Positions 8,101 to 16,423 of a stretch of 64,000 nucleotides of DNA are shown piece by piece. Position 1 is the first letter of the stretch; each line of letters begins with the position of its first letter. The notes under the pieces are model-generated. The model saw nothing but the letters and a program-made list of their open reading frames with translations, was not told the DNA's origin and made no database searches. Origin of the DNA: an uncultured Pseudomonadales bacterium (lineage in GTDB: Bacteria; Pseudomonadota; Gammaproteobacteria; Pseudomonadales; Pseudohongiellaceae); the NCBI GenBank assembly GCA_943842505.1, contig CALTDI010000012.1, forward strand, positions 56,588 to 120,587, given 5' to 3'. The position numbers and the translations under genes are program-made.

Positions 8101-8772
8101 ATGAGCAAAATCAATGGACTAGTTGCCCCTAGCAACAGAATTCTTGCACTTGGCTGTGCCCTACTCCTAATTATCACGCCTGTATCCTTCGCAGACTACG
8201 AGGCTGGGGTGAACGCTGCCTTCAATGGTGACTTCGAGACTGCCCTGCATGAGTTCACCATTGCGGCCGAGGAAGGGCTGGATCTGGCGCAATATAACCT
8301 GGGGATTCTGTATTTCACCGGTCAGGGCGTTGAGAAAGATATGAGCGAGGCCTTCCGCTGGACCGAGGCGGCGGCACTTCAGGGCCATGTTGCGGCACAG
8401 TTTAATCTCGGCAGTCTGTATTACTCCGGTGACGGTGTAGGGGCCGATCACGAAAGGGCAGTAGAACTGTTCGAGAGTGCAGCCAAAGCGGGACATGGTA
8501 ACTCTGCCCTGCTTCTCGCCAATATGTATGCCGATGGCGACCTTGCCATGGAAGAGCCTGGCTTTGTTGCGCGGCTGAGTAACGCAATCTCGGGGCTATT
8601 CTCAGGAGATCAACGCAGCGACGATCTGGTGCTGGCTCATGCCTGGTCCAGCATTGCCCTGGCGAACGAGAACCTCGAGGCGGGGGCACTGCGCGCGAGC
8701 CTGGAGACTCGGATGAGTACCGAGCAATTGCAGCAGGCGCGTCGCCAATACGCCTTATGGCAGCTCGAGTAA
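8101..8772 (+). CDS. Exported Sel1-repeat (TPR-like) protein
   Basis: After a signal peptide (ending near PVSFA) the protein shows Sel1-like repeats of about 36 residues, such as AQYNLGILYFTGQGVEKDMS and AQFNLGSLYYSGDGVGADHE, then a degenerate one (NSALLLANMYADGDL). The C-terminal 80 residues are helical. Sel1 repeats form alpha-solenoids that bind proteins, often in envelope assembly or signalling; no enzyme activity is expected. The frame is open from 8041, but the signal peptide begins at the Met at 8101 (or 8092), so I choose the later start. No strong ribosome site is seen. It follows tRNA-Arg divergently. Confidence 0.8.
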   Translation: MSKINGLVAPSNRILALGCALLLIITPVSFADYEAGVNAAFNGDFETALHEFTIAAEEGLDLAQYNLGILYFTGQGVEKDMSEAFRWTEAAALQGHVAAQFNLGSLYYSGDGVGADHERAVELFESAAKAGHGNSALLLANMYADGDLAMEEPGFVARLSNAISGLFSGDQRSDDLVLAHAWSSIALANENLEAGALRASLETRMSTEQLQQARRQYALWQLE

Positions 8773-8949
8773 AACATTAACTTCTCTCTATTTTATTTTA
8801 TAAATCAATAGACTAATTGATTTATATAATAATATTAATTAATCCAAATTCCTACGATTAAGCCTTAGGCCACTACCTATGAGGTAATGGTTTCACTACA
8901 AGACCCCCGCTAGAATGTCTCTAAATTCCCACTTTCAAGGAACTCACAG

Positions 8950-9266
8950 ATGTCCGCCGTTGGCCCCCTGCTGTCCGAATACCGCAAGAATAACCGGCTC
9001 TCGCAGCTCGACCTATCCCTAATGGCGGACGTGTCGTCTCGCCATATCAGCTTCATAGAAACCGGTCGCAGCAGCCGAACGATTCGCCGGCGGACGGGCC
9101 CATGCTTACGGTGGATTTTAAACTGAGGGGTCACTTTTTGACGATGTTCTCTACGCTGAGCCAGTTCGGCACGGCGCTGGATGCCGGCATGGAAGAGCTG
9201 CTCATAGAGAGCTATTTCCCTGCCGACGAGCAGTGCAAAGCGTTTTTCCAGCGGTTTGCAGCCTAG
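8950..9266 (+). pseudogene. XRE-family regulator of the MmyB type, internal deletion and frameshift
   Basis: The start at 8950 encodes a clear helix-turn-helix N-terminus (LLSEYRKNNRLSQLDLSLMA, then SSRHISFIETGRS), as in XRE regulators with an MmyB-like ligand domain. After GRSSR the frame becomes unrelated and stops. From about 9110 another frame encodes the family's typical C-terminus: TVDFKLRGHFLTMFSTLSQF, then GTALDAGMEELLIESYFPAD, ending at 9264-9266. Most of the central ligand domain, about 180 residues, is absent. This is a decayed gene. Intact relatives are about 260-280 residues and often control a neighbouring oxidoreductase. Confidence 0.75.
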
Positions 9267-9275
9267 TCTGCCAGG

Positions 9276-10124
9276 CTACTGTCCGGCGGCTGCCTTCTCT
9301 TCTACTAGCTTGGCTTCTGCCATAACCAGCAACTGATCCAGCCAGGCTGTGTAGCTCTCTGGGTCGACGAAGGGATGGGGTTCACCTTCCTTGCGGTCTT
9401 TCAGCATCTCATAGCGCTCAAATACGTCACCGGAGGATGCGTGGTTGGGGATATTCACTTCGATATCACCCATGCTCTGCAGACGCTTGACGCTGCTGAT
9501 ATACGTCTCGGTGCGCTCTACGCCCTCGAAATTTAAGCCTACGCCGCCGAACATGAAGGCCTGAAAGGGAAAACCGTTGTCATAGACGGTAAAACGCGTA
9601 GAGGCAACGCCGGGTGTGTGGCCGGGTGTCTTCACGAAACGCAGTCCGGTACGGCCCAGATTAACGGTGCCATTGTCGGTAACTAGAAGATGACGCATGG
9701 GCTTGGGATACTCTCTGTAGATGGGATCTTCATCCACCATCTGCCAGTCTTCTTCGGTCATTAGAACCACCGCCCCAAACTCTTCCTGAATTCTTCTGGC
9801 ACCCCCGATGTGATCATAATGGGCATGGGTAACCACGACGTAGCGGATATCGTTAGGGTCCATGCCTAGCTCACGAATGCCATCGATGACGATATCGGTT
9901 AGATCACCATAGAGCGTATCGAACAGAATCAGACCCTGGTCAGTTTCCAATACCCAGGCGGCGACCCATTTGGCACCTACATAGTAGAGATTGTCGAAAA
10001 CTTGAAAAGGTGCGACGCGCTGAAACTGGGGATCATCATTCTCGCTCAGTTCCTGTGCCGAGGTGTTAGCATTTAGAAAGAGGCCGAACGAGAAAATCAG
10101 TGCCAGTTTTATTGTTCTATTCAT
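9276..10124 (-). CDS. Exported metallo-beta-lactamase-fold hydrolase (subclass B3-like)
   Basis: The zinc-site motif THAHYDHIGG (HxHxDH) lies at about residues 100-110, with TPGHTPG about 75 residues later carrying the third metal histidine. Strands such as WVLETDQGLILFDTLYG complete the MBL fold. The frame is open to 10154, but the signal peptide starts at the internal Met (MNRTIKLALIFSFGLFLNA), so I place the start at 10124, giving 282 residues. Relatives include B3 beta-lactamases and many uncharacterised periplasmic hydrolases. Substrate is unknown; antibiotic resistance should not be assumed. Confidence 0.85.
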   Translation of the reverse strand: MNRTIKLALIFSFGLFLNANTSAQELSENDDPQFQRVAPFQVFDNLYYVGAKWVAAWVLETDQGLILFDTLYGDLTDIVIDGIRELGMDPNDIRYVVVTHAHYDHIGGARRIQEEFGAVVLMTEEDWQMVDEDPIYREYPKPMRHLLVTDNGTVNLGRTGLRFVKTPGHTPGVASTRFTVYDNGFPFQAFMFGGVGLNFEGVERTETYISSVKRLQSMGDIEVNIPNHASSGDVFERYEMLKDRKEGEPHPFVDPESYTAWLDQLLVMAEAKLVEEKAAAGQ

Positions 10125-10296
10125 AAAAATTCCTGTGGGATGTATGCGCGTCAATGATGTTGTTTTATATACGATATTCCTTGCTTTTGAAACCGCTATT
10201 CGCTTAACTGCGCCTCGAAGCTGTCATGCCAATTCCAAAAGAAGCCGGCATGTCGAATCGGGCCAAAAGCCCAAACCTAGCCGATGAGGAATGCTC

Positions 10297-11424
10297 ATGA
10301 AAATTGCTTGCCCAAAAGAGAGTAAAGACCAGGAATTTCGAGTCGCTCTCACCCCCAAATCAGTAAAAACGCTAATCGACGATGGCCACGATGTCTGGAT
10401 TGAAACTCAGGCAGGTGCTGGCATCTCCTGCAGTGATGAAGACTATAAATCTGTTGGCGCTAAAATAGCAAAAGATATAGGCGAGTTATTCGCCTGGGGC
10501 GAACTCATCATAAAGGTGAAGGAGCCGAATCATGCAGAGCGCATGCTGCTTAGACCTGAACACACCCTATTTACCTATCTACACCTCGCCTCCGACCCCG
10601 ATCAGACCCGCGAGCTTATCGATAGCGACGCTGTATGCATTGCCTACGAGACCGTAACCGATGACCACGGCACCCTGCCCTTGCTGACACCGATGTCGGA
10701 GATTGCAGGCAGACTGTCCGTGCAGGAAGCCGCCGCGCATCTGGAGAAACACAATGGTGGCATGGGAGTATTACTGGGCGGTGCGACCGGCGTTCCCGGC
10801 GCACACGTTGTCATCATCGGTGGCGGTGTTGTCGGCGAGAATGCCTGCAAGATTGCCCTTGGCCTTGGCGCCAAGGTAACGATACTGGACAGATCCGAGA
10901 CGCGCCTACAGCAGCTGACCGACAAGTACTCCGATCGAATCAATTGCGTTATTTCTACAGCGGCATCCCTGGAACAATATGCCGTTGACGCCGATCTCTT
11001 GGTAGGAGCCGTGCTCGTGCCTGGCGGAGCTGCGGCCAAACTCATCTCGGCAGAGCTGGTTAAGAAAATGAAACCGGGTTCTGTAATCGCCGACGTGGCT
11101 ATCGATCAGGGTGGTTGCTGTGAGAACTCCAGAGCTACCACACACAAAGACCCAACCTTTATAGTCGATGGTGTAATACATTACTGCGTGGCCAATATCC
11201 CCGGCGCCGTGCCGAAAACAGCCTCCGAGGCACTAAACAATGCAACCCTACCGTATATTAGGGAACTTGCCAGCAAGGGGATACATAACGCGCTTGCCGA
11301 GAACAAGCATCTTCTTAACGGGCTAAATGTCTGCAAAGGAACGCTGACGCGACCAGAGGTGGCTGCGGACTTAGGCCTTGAATTCACCGAGGCGGAAGAA
11401 GCGATAGAGGCTATCGCTGACTAA
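10297..11424 (+). CDS. ald: Alanine dehydrogenase
   Basis: Catalyses reversible NAD-dependent oxidative deamination of L-alanine to pyruvate and ammonium in the cytoplasm. The N-terminus MKIACPKESKDQEFRVALTP carries the conserved Arg of the substrate site; a Lys-rich segment (GELIIKVKEP) and a His (YLHLASD) follow, as in the Ald/PntA family. The Rossmann motif is VVIIGGGVVGENA near residues 168-180. At 375 residues the length is normal. An ATG at 10291 is also in frame, but a GATGAGGA ribosome site spaced six bases from 10297 favours the latter. It converges on the acyl-CoA gene cluster. Confidence 0.93.
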   Translation: MKIACPKESKDQEFRVALTPKSVKTLIDDGHDVWIETQAGAGISCSDEDYKSVGAKIAKDIGELFAWGELIIKVKEPNHAERMLLRPEHTLFTYLHLASDPDQTRELIDSDAVCIAYETVTDDHGTLPLLTPMSEIAGRLSVQEAAAHLEKHNGGMGVLLGGATGVPGAHVVIIGGGVVGENACKIALGLGAKVTILDRSETRLQQLTDKYSDRINCVISTAASLEQYAVDADLLVGAVLVPGGAAAKLISAELVKKMKPGSVIADVAIDQGGCCENSRATTHKDPTFIVDGVIHYCVANIPGAVPKTASEALNNATLPYIRELASKGIHNALAENKHLLNGLNVCKGTLTRPEVAADLGLEFTEAEEAIEAIAD

Positions 11425-11464
11425 GATCCTCCTACAGTGTGTTAGGTTTCCGGCCTATAATTTC

Positions 11465-12631
11465 TTAATAGGAGCGCGGCAAACCTAACACATGTTCTGA
11501 GACGTAATTAAGAATCATTTCCTGAGAGATCGGCGCGAGCTTCATCAATCTCGCTTCGCGCCAATAGCGCTCCACATGATATTCTCGCGCATAACCAAAG
11601 CCGCCATGGGTCTGTATCGCCGCATCGGCTGCGAAGAACCCAGCCTCGGCGGCAAGCCACTTCGCCATATTTGCCTCTTTACCACAGGGCTGACCATTAT
11701 CTATCAGCCAGGCTGCCTTCTTATTCATTAGGTCCGCCGCATCCAGCTTCATGCGCGCCTCGGCCAGCGGGAAGGCGATGCCCTGATTCTTACCTATGGG
11801 CCTATCGAACACGACGCGATCGTTCGCGTATTGCACGGCTCTGCGCAGCGCGGCCCTGCCTATGCCGATAGACTCCGCCGCAATGAGAATTCGCTCGGCA
11901 TTTAAGCCATCTAGCAGATAGCGAAAGCCCTCGCCCTCCTCACCTACTCTGTCTTCTATCGAAACCTTGAGGTCGTCATACACCACCTCACAGGTACGCA
12001 CCGCATTACGACCCAGCTTACTGATGGCCGAGATCGATACCTCTGGTTTGCGTGACTCGGCTAACAACAGGGTCATGCCATCGGTCTTACGTTTAACCTT
12101 GTCCTTCGCTGTAGTGCGCACCAGCAACAGAACCCGCTCTGACTCGAAGGCCTTGGTAGTCCATACCTTGCGACCCTTGACCAGATAATGATCGCCGTTA
12201 TTGCGCGCGAAGGTCTCTATAGACGTGGTATCGCTGCCGGCATTAGGCTCCGTGACCCCGAAAGCTACCTGTAATTCGCCCCTAGCCACCGCGGGCAAAT
12301 ATTTCTCGCGCATCGCGTCGCTGCCGTGTTTTACCACCGGGTGCATGCCAAAGATGGAAAGATGCAATGGTGTCGCGCCGTTCATCGCCGCACCGGAGGC
12401 CGCGACTTCCTCCAATACTATCGCCGCTTCCTGGATTCCCTTGCCGGCCCCGCCATATTTCTCCGGCATCGCGATACCGATCCATCCGGCGCTCGCAACC
12501 TCATCGAAAAAATCCTGGGGATAGACCCCCTCCCCGTCGTGTCGCTCCCAATAGTCATCGGGATAGGCGCTGCAAAGCTTGCGCACCGATTCACGAATCA
12601 GGGTTTGTTCCTGTGTCTCTTCAAAATTCAC
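11465..12631 (-). CDS. Acyl-CoA dehydrogenase family protein
   Basis: A 388-residue flavoprotein with the normal family architecture. An N-terminal helical domain precedes the FAD-binding segment FGVTEPNAGSDTTSIETFA. A beta domain has KVWTTKAFESERVLLLV, and the C-terminal helical domain carries QTHGGFGYAREYHVERYWRE. These are family signatures. It is the last of three tightly packed genes (MaoC-like, CitE-like lyase, this gene; gaps of -4 and 3 bases), so it should work on the same branched or dicarboxylic acyl-CoA. The substrate cannot be read from the sequence. A related dehydrogenase accompanies the itaconate genes of Pseudomonas aeruginosa, which supports a C5 substrate. Confidence 0.9.
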   Translation of the reverse strand: MNFEETQEQTLIRESVRKLCSAYPDDYWERHDGEGVYPQDFFDEVASAGWIGIAMPEKYGGAGKGIQEAAIVLEEVAASGAAMNGATPLHLSIFGMHPVVKHGSDAMREKYLPAVARGELQVAFGVTEPNAGSDTTSIETFARNNGDHYLVKGRKVWTTKAFESERVLLLVRTTAKDKVKRKTDGMTLLLAESRKPEVSISAISKLGRNAVRTCEVVYDDLKVSIEDRVGEEGEGFRYLLDGLNAERILIAAESIGIGRAALRRAVQYANDRVVFDRPIGKNQGIAFPLAEARMKLDAADLMNKKAAWLIDNGQPCGKEANMAKWLAAEAGFFAADAAIQTHGGFGYAREYHVERYWREARLMKLAPISQEMILNYVSEHVLGLPRSY

Positions 12632-12634
12632 GAA

Positions 12635-13528
12635 TTACCCTTCACCCGCCTTATTACGGCCGAACATATCCAACAGGTACTGCGCACGCTTGAGGTGCGG
12701 CATATCGACCATCTCACCCTGGTGTTTGAACGCCATCTCTCCTCGCGCCGCATGCTCTTCGAAGGCGGCGACCAGCTCTAATGCCGCCTCGAGCTCGGCA
12801 TGGCTTGGCGTAAAGGCCTGATTCACGATATCGATCTGATCTGGATGGATGCTTAGCTTGCCAGTAAAACCCATGTCAGCCGCCGCCCTGCACTCTTTGC
12901 GCAGACCTTTAGTATTTTTGATATCTACATACACCGCATCGATAGGCTGCACCTTAGCAGCCACCGCTGCGAGCAGACACATGGAACGCACGAAGCTGAA
13001 AACCTCCAGATAGTTGCCGTTCTCGTCGCGCTTCGCACGCGCCCCTAAAGAGACCGACAGATCTTCAGCGCCCCAGGTGACGCCGCTGACCCGCTCATGA
13101 TTCACCATCTGCTGCAGATTAAACACGGCCGCCGCCATTTCGGTGCCAATCAGCACCAGCTTGATGTCGCTGTAATCAGCGCCGGCTAGTTTCTCCTGAT
13201 TGGTGATCAGTTGATCGACGGCATGCACCGCCTTCAAGTCCAATACCTTGGGCAGCACAATGCCGTCTGGTCGGTGCTGCAAAACCGCCTCAAGATCATC
13301 CCTGCCCCACTGCGAATCCATCGGGTTTATGCGCACCAGTTTCTCTTGCTGCTTAAAATCTGCCTGCGCCAGCCATTCACACACTTCCTCTCGCGCGTTA
13401 ATTTTGCGATCCGGTGTCACCGAATCCTCTAGGTCGAGAATTAGAGAATCTGCCGGAAGATCCAGGGCCTTATTCAGCATCTTATCGTTGCCACCCGGAA
13501 CGAAATGTAGCGATCTTCTTAATCTCAT
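12635..13528 (-). CDS. CitE-like acyl-CoA lyase (HpcH/HpaI family; citramalyl-, malyl- or methylmalyl-CoA lyase candidate)
   Basis: A 297-residue TIM-barrel lyase. The N-terminus RRSLHFVPGGNDKML and the segment LILDLEDSVTPDRKINAR match the CitE/malyl-CoA lyase group. LVRINPMDSQWGRDDLEAVL, GTEMAAAVFN, VTWGAEDLSVSLGA and GKLSIHPDQI supply the CoA and Mg-binding residues (Arg, Glu, Asp). Such enzymes split citramalyl-CoA to acetyl-CoA and pyruvate, or malyl/methylmalyl-CoA to glyoxylate plus acetyl/propionyl-CoA. The start overlaps the MaoC gene by 4 bases, so translation is coupled. Neighbouring CoA-transferase and mesaconyl-CoA hydratase-like genes favour a C5 dicarboxylic substrate. Confidence 0.88.
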   Translation of the reverse strand: MRLRRSLHFVPGGNDKMLNKALDLPADSLILDLEDSVTPDRKINAREEVCEWLAQADFKQQEKLVRINPMDSQWGRDDLEAVLQHRPDGIVLPKVLDLKAVHAVDQLITNQEKLAGADYSDIKLVLIGTEMAAAVFNLQQMVNHERVSGVTWGAEDLSVSLGARAKRDENGNYLEVFSFVRSMCLLAAVAAKVQPIDAVYVDIKNTKGLRKECRAAADMGFTGKLSIHPDQIDIVNQAFTPSHAELEAALELVAAFEEHAARGEMAFKHQGEMVDMPHLKRAQYLLDMFGRNKAGEG

Positions 13529-13977
13529 TGTGGTTTCCGTAGCATCATGCCTTTCCTAAGACACTCGCAAACGACCTCGTCTCTCTGATTGATTCCCAAA
13601 TGCTCGAACCAGACAATGCCTCTGTCGCGCTTGGTTTTCGATTCACGCTTCTCTACGATTTTGGTTTGCACACGCAGGGTATCGCCGATGAATACCGGGT
13701 CCGGGAACTCCACCTTATCCATGCCCAGGTTGCCAATCGTGGTACCCAAGGTGGTATCGCCGACGGACAGACCGACGACCAAGCCCAGCGTAAAATAACT
13801 ATTTACCAGTATCTGACCAAACTGCGTAGTCTTGGCGAATTCCGCGTCGATATGCAGCGGCTGCGGATTGTGAGTCATGGTACTGAAAAGCAGATTGTCT
13901 GTTTCTGTTATGGTTCTGTGGGGCATATGCTCAAACAGCATCCCCACCTCTAGTTCTTCAAAATATTTTCCGGTCAC
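13525..13977 (-). CDS. MaoC-like (R)-specific acyl-CoA dehydratase/hydratase
   Basis: A 150-residue single hot-dog domain. It has the hydratase 2 signature with the Asp-His pair in the segment MTHNPQPLHIDAEFAKTTQF, followed by ILVNSYFTLGLVVGLSVGDT and a C-terminal strand region KVEFPDPVFIGDTLRVQTKI. Such proteins add or remove water from enoyl-CoA thioesters. It is the first gene of a three-gene operon on this strand, facing the oppositely read hydratase gene across 132 bases that must hold both promoters. A role as itaconyl-, mesaconyl- or methylmalyl-CoA (de)hydratase is inferred from its partners. Confidence 0.88.
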   Translation of the reverse strand: MTGKYFEELEVGMLFEHMPHRTITETDNLLFSTMTHNPQPLHIDAEFAKTTQFGQILVNSYFTLGLVVGLSVGDTTLGTTIGNLGMDKVEFPDPVFIGDTLRVQTKIVEKRESKTKRDRGIVWFEHLGINQRDEVVCECLRKGMMLRKPQ

Positions 13978-14109
13978 AGTTAAGCTCCAGCTGCACTCAG
14001 TGGCCTGCAGATCAATATCAGGCGCTTATTTTATTGGCATCTTGTACTATCATCCATTAGATTCTCACAACTTAGCATCCTTTATGGTGTCCGGATAGTT
14101 TCTCCCACA

Positions 14110-14973
14110 ATGCAGAACGAACAAGAGCAGCAGTATCAAGATTGGATAGGCAGGCAGCAGACCACATCCGATATCCTAACAAGCGGACCTATGGAGGGGC
14201 TCGCTGCAACTCTCGACAGAGAGGACATAACTTTTACTTCCGGAAATCCCCTGCCGGCGCTGTGGCACTGGCTATATTTTCTAGACCCCGCCAGACAGTC
14301 CGATCTGGCCATCGATGGACACCCACACAGAGGCGATTTTCTCCCACCGATTCCATTGCCCAGACGCATGTGGGCTGGTAGCAGACTGCAGTTTCTGCGC
14401 CCGCTGCTGGTTGGCGAAACTATTGAACGGGTCTCCAGTATCAAATCGGTTGCTTTGAAACAGGGCCGGTCCGGTGATCTTGCCTTCGTCTGTGTAAGTC
14501 ATGATTTCTCCGACAGTTCCGGTCTTTTACTGCGAGAAGAACACGATATCGTGTACCGGGATGCCGCCAAGGGAAATGCCGCTGCTGCACAGCCACTGCC
14601 CACCGATGACAAATTCGATTTTGAACGGACTATCACCCCAGACCCGGTTCTTCTTTTTCGCTATTCAGCCCTAACATTCAATGGCCATAGAATTCACTAT
14701 GACCGCGACTATGCCAGCGAGACCGAATCCTATCCTGGCCTGGTTGTGCACGGCCCGCTACTCGCCACACTTCTTCTCGAGTTGTTTACCGAGAAGCATC
14801 CGCAGGCAGTGCTGTCGGGATTCGAGTTTAAGGCCATAAAACCCGTATTCGATATCGCCGACTTTCAGGTCTGCGGCACCAAACTGGATGACTCGGGGTC
14901 CGGTAGGCTATGGGTCGCCGACAACGCCGGGAATCTCTGTATGCAAGCCAGCGTACGAGCAAGCAATCCATGA
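14110..14973 (+). CDS. FAS1-type double hot-dog dehydratase, mesaconyl-C4-CoA / itaconyl-CoA hydratase-like
   Basis: A 287-residue protein with two hot-dog domains. The N-terminal one (about residues 10-140) includes LWHWLYFLDP, HRGDFLPPIPLPRRMWAGS and LQFLRPLLVGETIER. The C-terminal one carries the catalytic-type motif FRYSALTFNGHRIHYDRDYA (Asn, Asp/His pocket) and YPGLVVHGPLLATLL. This pattern, with PLPRRMWAGS, is typical of mesaconyl-C4-CoA hydratases and HTD2-like dehydratases. Its stop overlaps the start of the CoA-transferase gene (ATGA), so both are made together. It would convert mesaconyl- or itaconyl-CoA to citramalyl-CoA. Confidence 0.85.
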   Translation: MQNEQEQQYQDWIGRQQTTSDILTSGPMEGLAATLDREDITFTSGNPLPALWHWLYFLDPARQSDLAIDGHPHRGDFLPPIPLPRRMWAGSRLQFLRPLLVGETIERVSSIKSVALKQGRSGDLAFVCVSHDFSDSSGLLLREEHDIVYRDAAKGNAAAAQPLPTDDKFDFERTITPDPVLLFRYSALTFNGHRIHYDRDYASETESYPGLVVHGPLLATLLLELFTEKHPQAVLSGFEFKAIKPVFDIADFQVCGTKLDDSGSGRLWVADNAGNLCMQASVRASNP

Positions 14974-16157
14974 CCGACACACCACCGCTACAGGGAATAA
15001 CAGTAGTCTCTCTCGAGCACGCGATCGCCGCCCCACTTTGCACTCGTCAACTTGCGGAGCTAGGAGCGCAGGTTATAAAAGTAGAGAGACGCGGAACTGG
15101 CGACTTCGCTCGTCATTACGATGACCGCGTAAAGGGTCAGTCCTCCCATTTTATCTGGACCAATAGATCGAAGAAGAGCCTGGCATTGGATCTGAAGCAT
15201 CAGGACTCGGGCCCGATTCTGCGCAGACTATTAGAATCCGCCGATGTGCTGGTGCAAAATCTGGCGCCCGGTGCCGCCAGCAAGATGGGGCTTGGTTTCG
15301 AGCGGCTGCATAAAGAATACGAGAAGCTAATCGTCTGCAATATTTCCGGTTACGGCTCAGCCGGCCCCTATGAGAAGAAGAAAGCCTATGACTTGTTAGT
15401 CCAGGCCGAGGCAGGCCTTCTCAGCATCACCGGCACAGAAGATGAGATGGTGAAGAGCAGCATCTCCATAGCGGATATTGCTGCAGGTATGCAGGCACAG
15501 ACGGCCATACTTGCGGCACTGATTCAACGCTCGAAGACGGGCAAAGGCAGCAATATCGATATCTCCATGCTGGAAGCCATGGTCGAATGGATGGGCTTCC
15601 CACTAAATTATGCCTACGACGGCGCACTCCCGCCGCATAGAACCGGCACCGATCACGCCAGTATCTATCCTTATGGTGCCTTTCACACTCAGGATGAAAA
15701 GGTCATTATGCTGGGAATTCAAAACGAGAGAGAATGGGCACTATTCTGCACCCAGGTCTTGGCCCGCCCCGAACTCACGAATGACCCCAGCTACGCACAC
15801 AATGCAGCAAGATCTGCGAATCGAGAGGCTCTACAGAGCATTATCGAAGAGAAGTTCTCTGCCATGATTGCTGAGGAAGTCGCAGCTAGGCTAGACCAGG
15901 CTCAGATCGCCTATGCCAACGTAAATGACATGCCTGCCGTTTGGGATCACCCGCAGCTGAACGCACTAGGCAGGATTATCGAGACGGACACACCGGCAGG
16001 CAGCATCAAGAGCTTCCTGCCGCCGGGTAATAACAGTAGCTACAAACCCTCCCTAGGGCCTGTTCCGGCCTTAGGAGAACATACCACGGAAATCCTCAGC
16101 GACCTGGGCTTCGATGCCAATGAAATCAAGCGTTTCCATGAAAACGAAGTAGTTTAG
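14970..16157 (+). CDS. Family III CoA-transferase (CaiB/BaiF), itaconate/mesaconate CoA-transferase candidate
   Basis: About 395 residues. The N-terminus LQGITVVSLEHAIAAPLCTR has the family pattern. The catalytic aspartate lies in the next conserved block (SKKSLALDLKHQDSGPILRR ... NLAPGAASKMGLGFERL ... NISGYGSAGPYEKKKAYDLL). The Asp of AYDLLVQAEAGL matches the family's covalent-intermediate residue. The frame is open from 14910, but the ATG at 14970 overlaps the upstream stop and gives the normal N-terminus. Family III enzymes swap CoA between carboxylic acids or, in mesaconyl-CoA transferase, within one molecule. It probably activates a C5 dicarboxylate for the neighbouring hydratase and lyase. 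Confidence 0.9.
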   Translation: MTDTPPLQGITVVSLEHAIAAPLCTRQLAELGAQVIKVERRGTGDFARHYDDRVKGQSSHFIWTNRSKKSLALDLKHQDSGPILRRLLESADVLVQNLAPGAASKMGLGFERLHKEYEKLIVCNISGYGSAGPYEKKKAYDLLVQAEAGLLSITGTEDEMVKSSISIADIAAGMQAQTAILAALIQRSKTGKGSNIDISMLEAMVEWMGFPLNYAYDGALPPHRTGTDHASIYPYGAFHTQDEKVIMLGIQNEREWALFCTQVLARPELTNDPSYAHNAARSANREALQSIIEEKFSAMIAEEVAARLDQAQIAYANVNDMPAVWDHPQLNALGRIIETDTPAGSIKSFLPPGNNSSYKPSLGPVPALGEHTTEILSDLGFDANEIKRFHENEVV

Positions 16158-16207
16158 ACCGTCCCTTCTCGAAGCCTTAAGGTCTGTGCTATTATGCCCG
16201 CGATTTT

Positions 16208-16231
16208 GGAGACGTGGACTAGTGGCTGAAG
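16208..16231 (+). repeat. Degenerate copy of the tRNA-Ser 5' end
   Basis: Twenty-four bases match the first 24 bases of the tRNA-Ser gene (16276-16299) with three substitutions. They lie 68 bases upstream on the same strand. The remainder of a tRNA is not recognisable. It parallels the tRNA-Arg 5' fragment at 7918-7945. Confidence 0.7.
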
Positions 16232-16275
16232 ATTGAAGAGTCACGACCGACGAAGTAGCACAATACAGTTTTAAT

Positions 16276-16367
<92 letters not shown>

Positions 16368-16375
16368 AAACAAAC

Positions 16376-16399
16376 AACCCGGCTTCAGCCGGGTTTTTT
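16376..16399 (+). terminator. tRNA-Ser terminator
   Basis: An 8-bp stem AACCCGGC / GCCGGGTT with TTCA loop, followed by a T run. It starts ten bases after the tRNA CCA. Confidence 0.9.
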
Positions 16400-16423
16400 G
16401 TTTAACGCGAAGCGGTCGGGTGA

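Noticed and set aside
12201..12821. Overlapping plus-strand frames opposite the acyl-CoA dehydrogenase and lyase genes
   Set aside because: They are antisense shadows of well-supported genes and have no family features.
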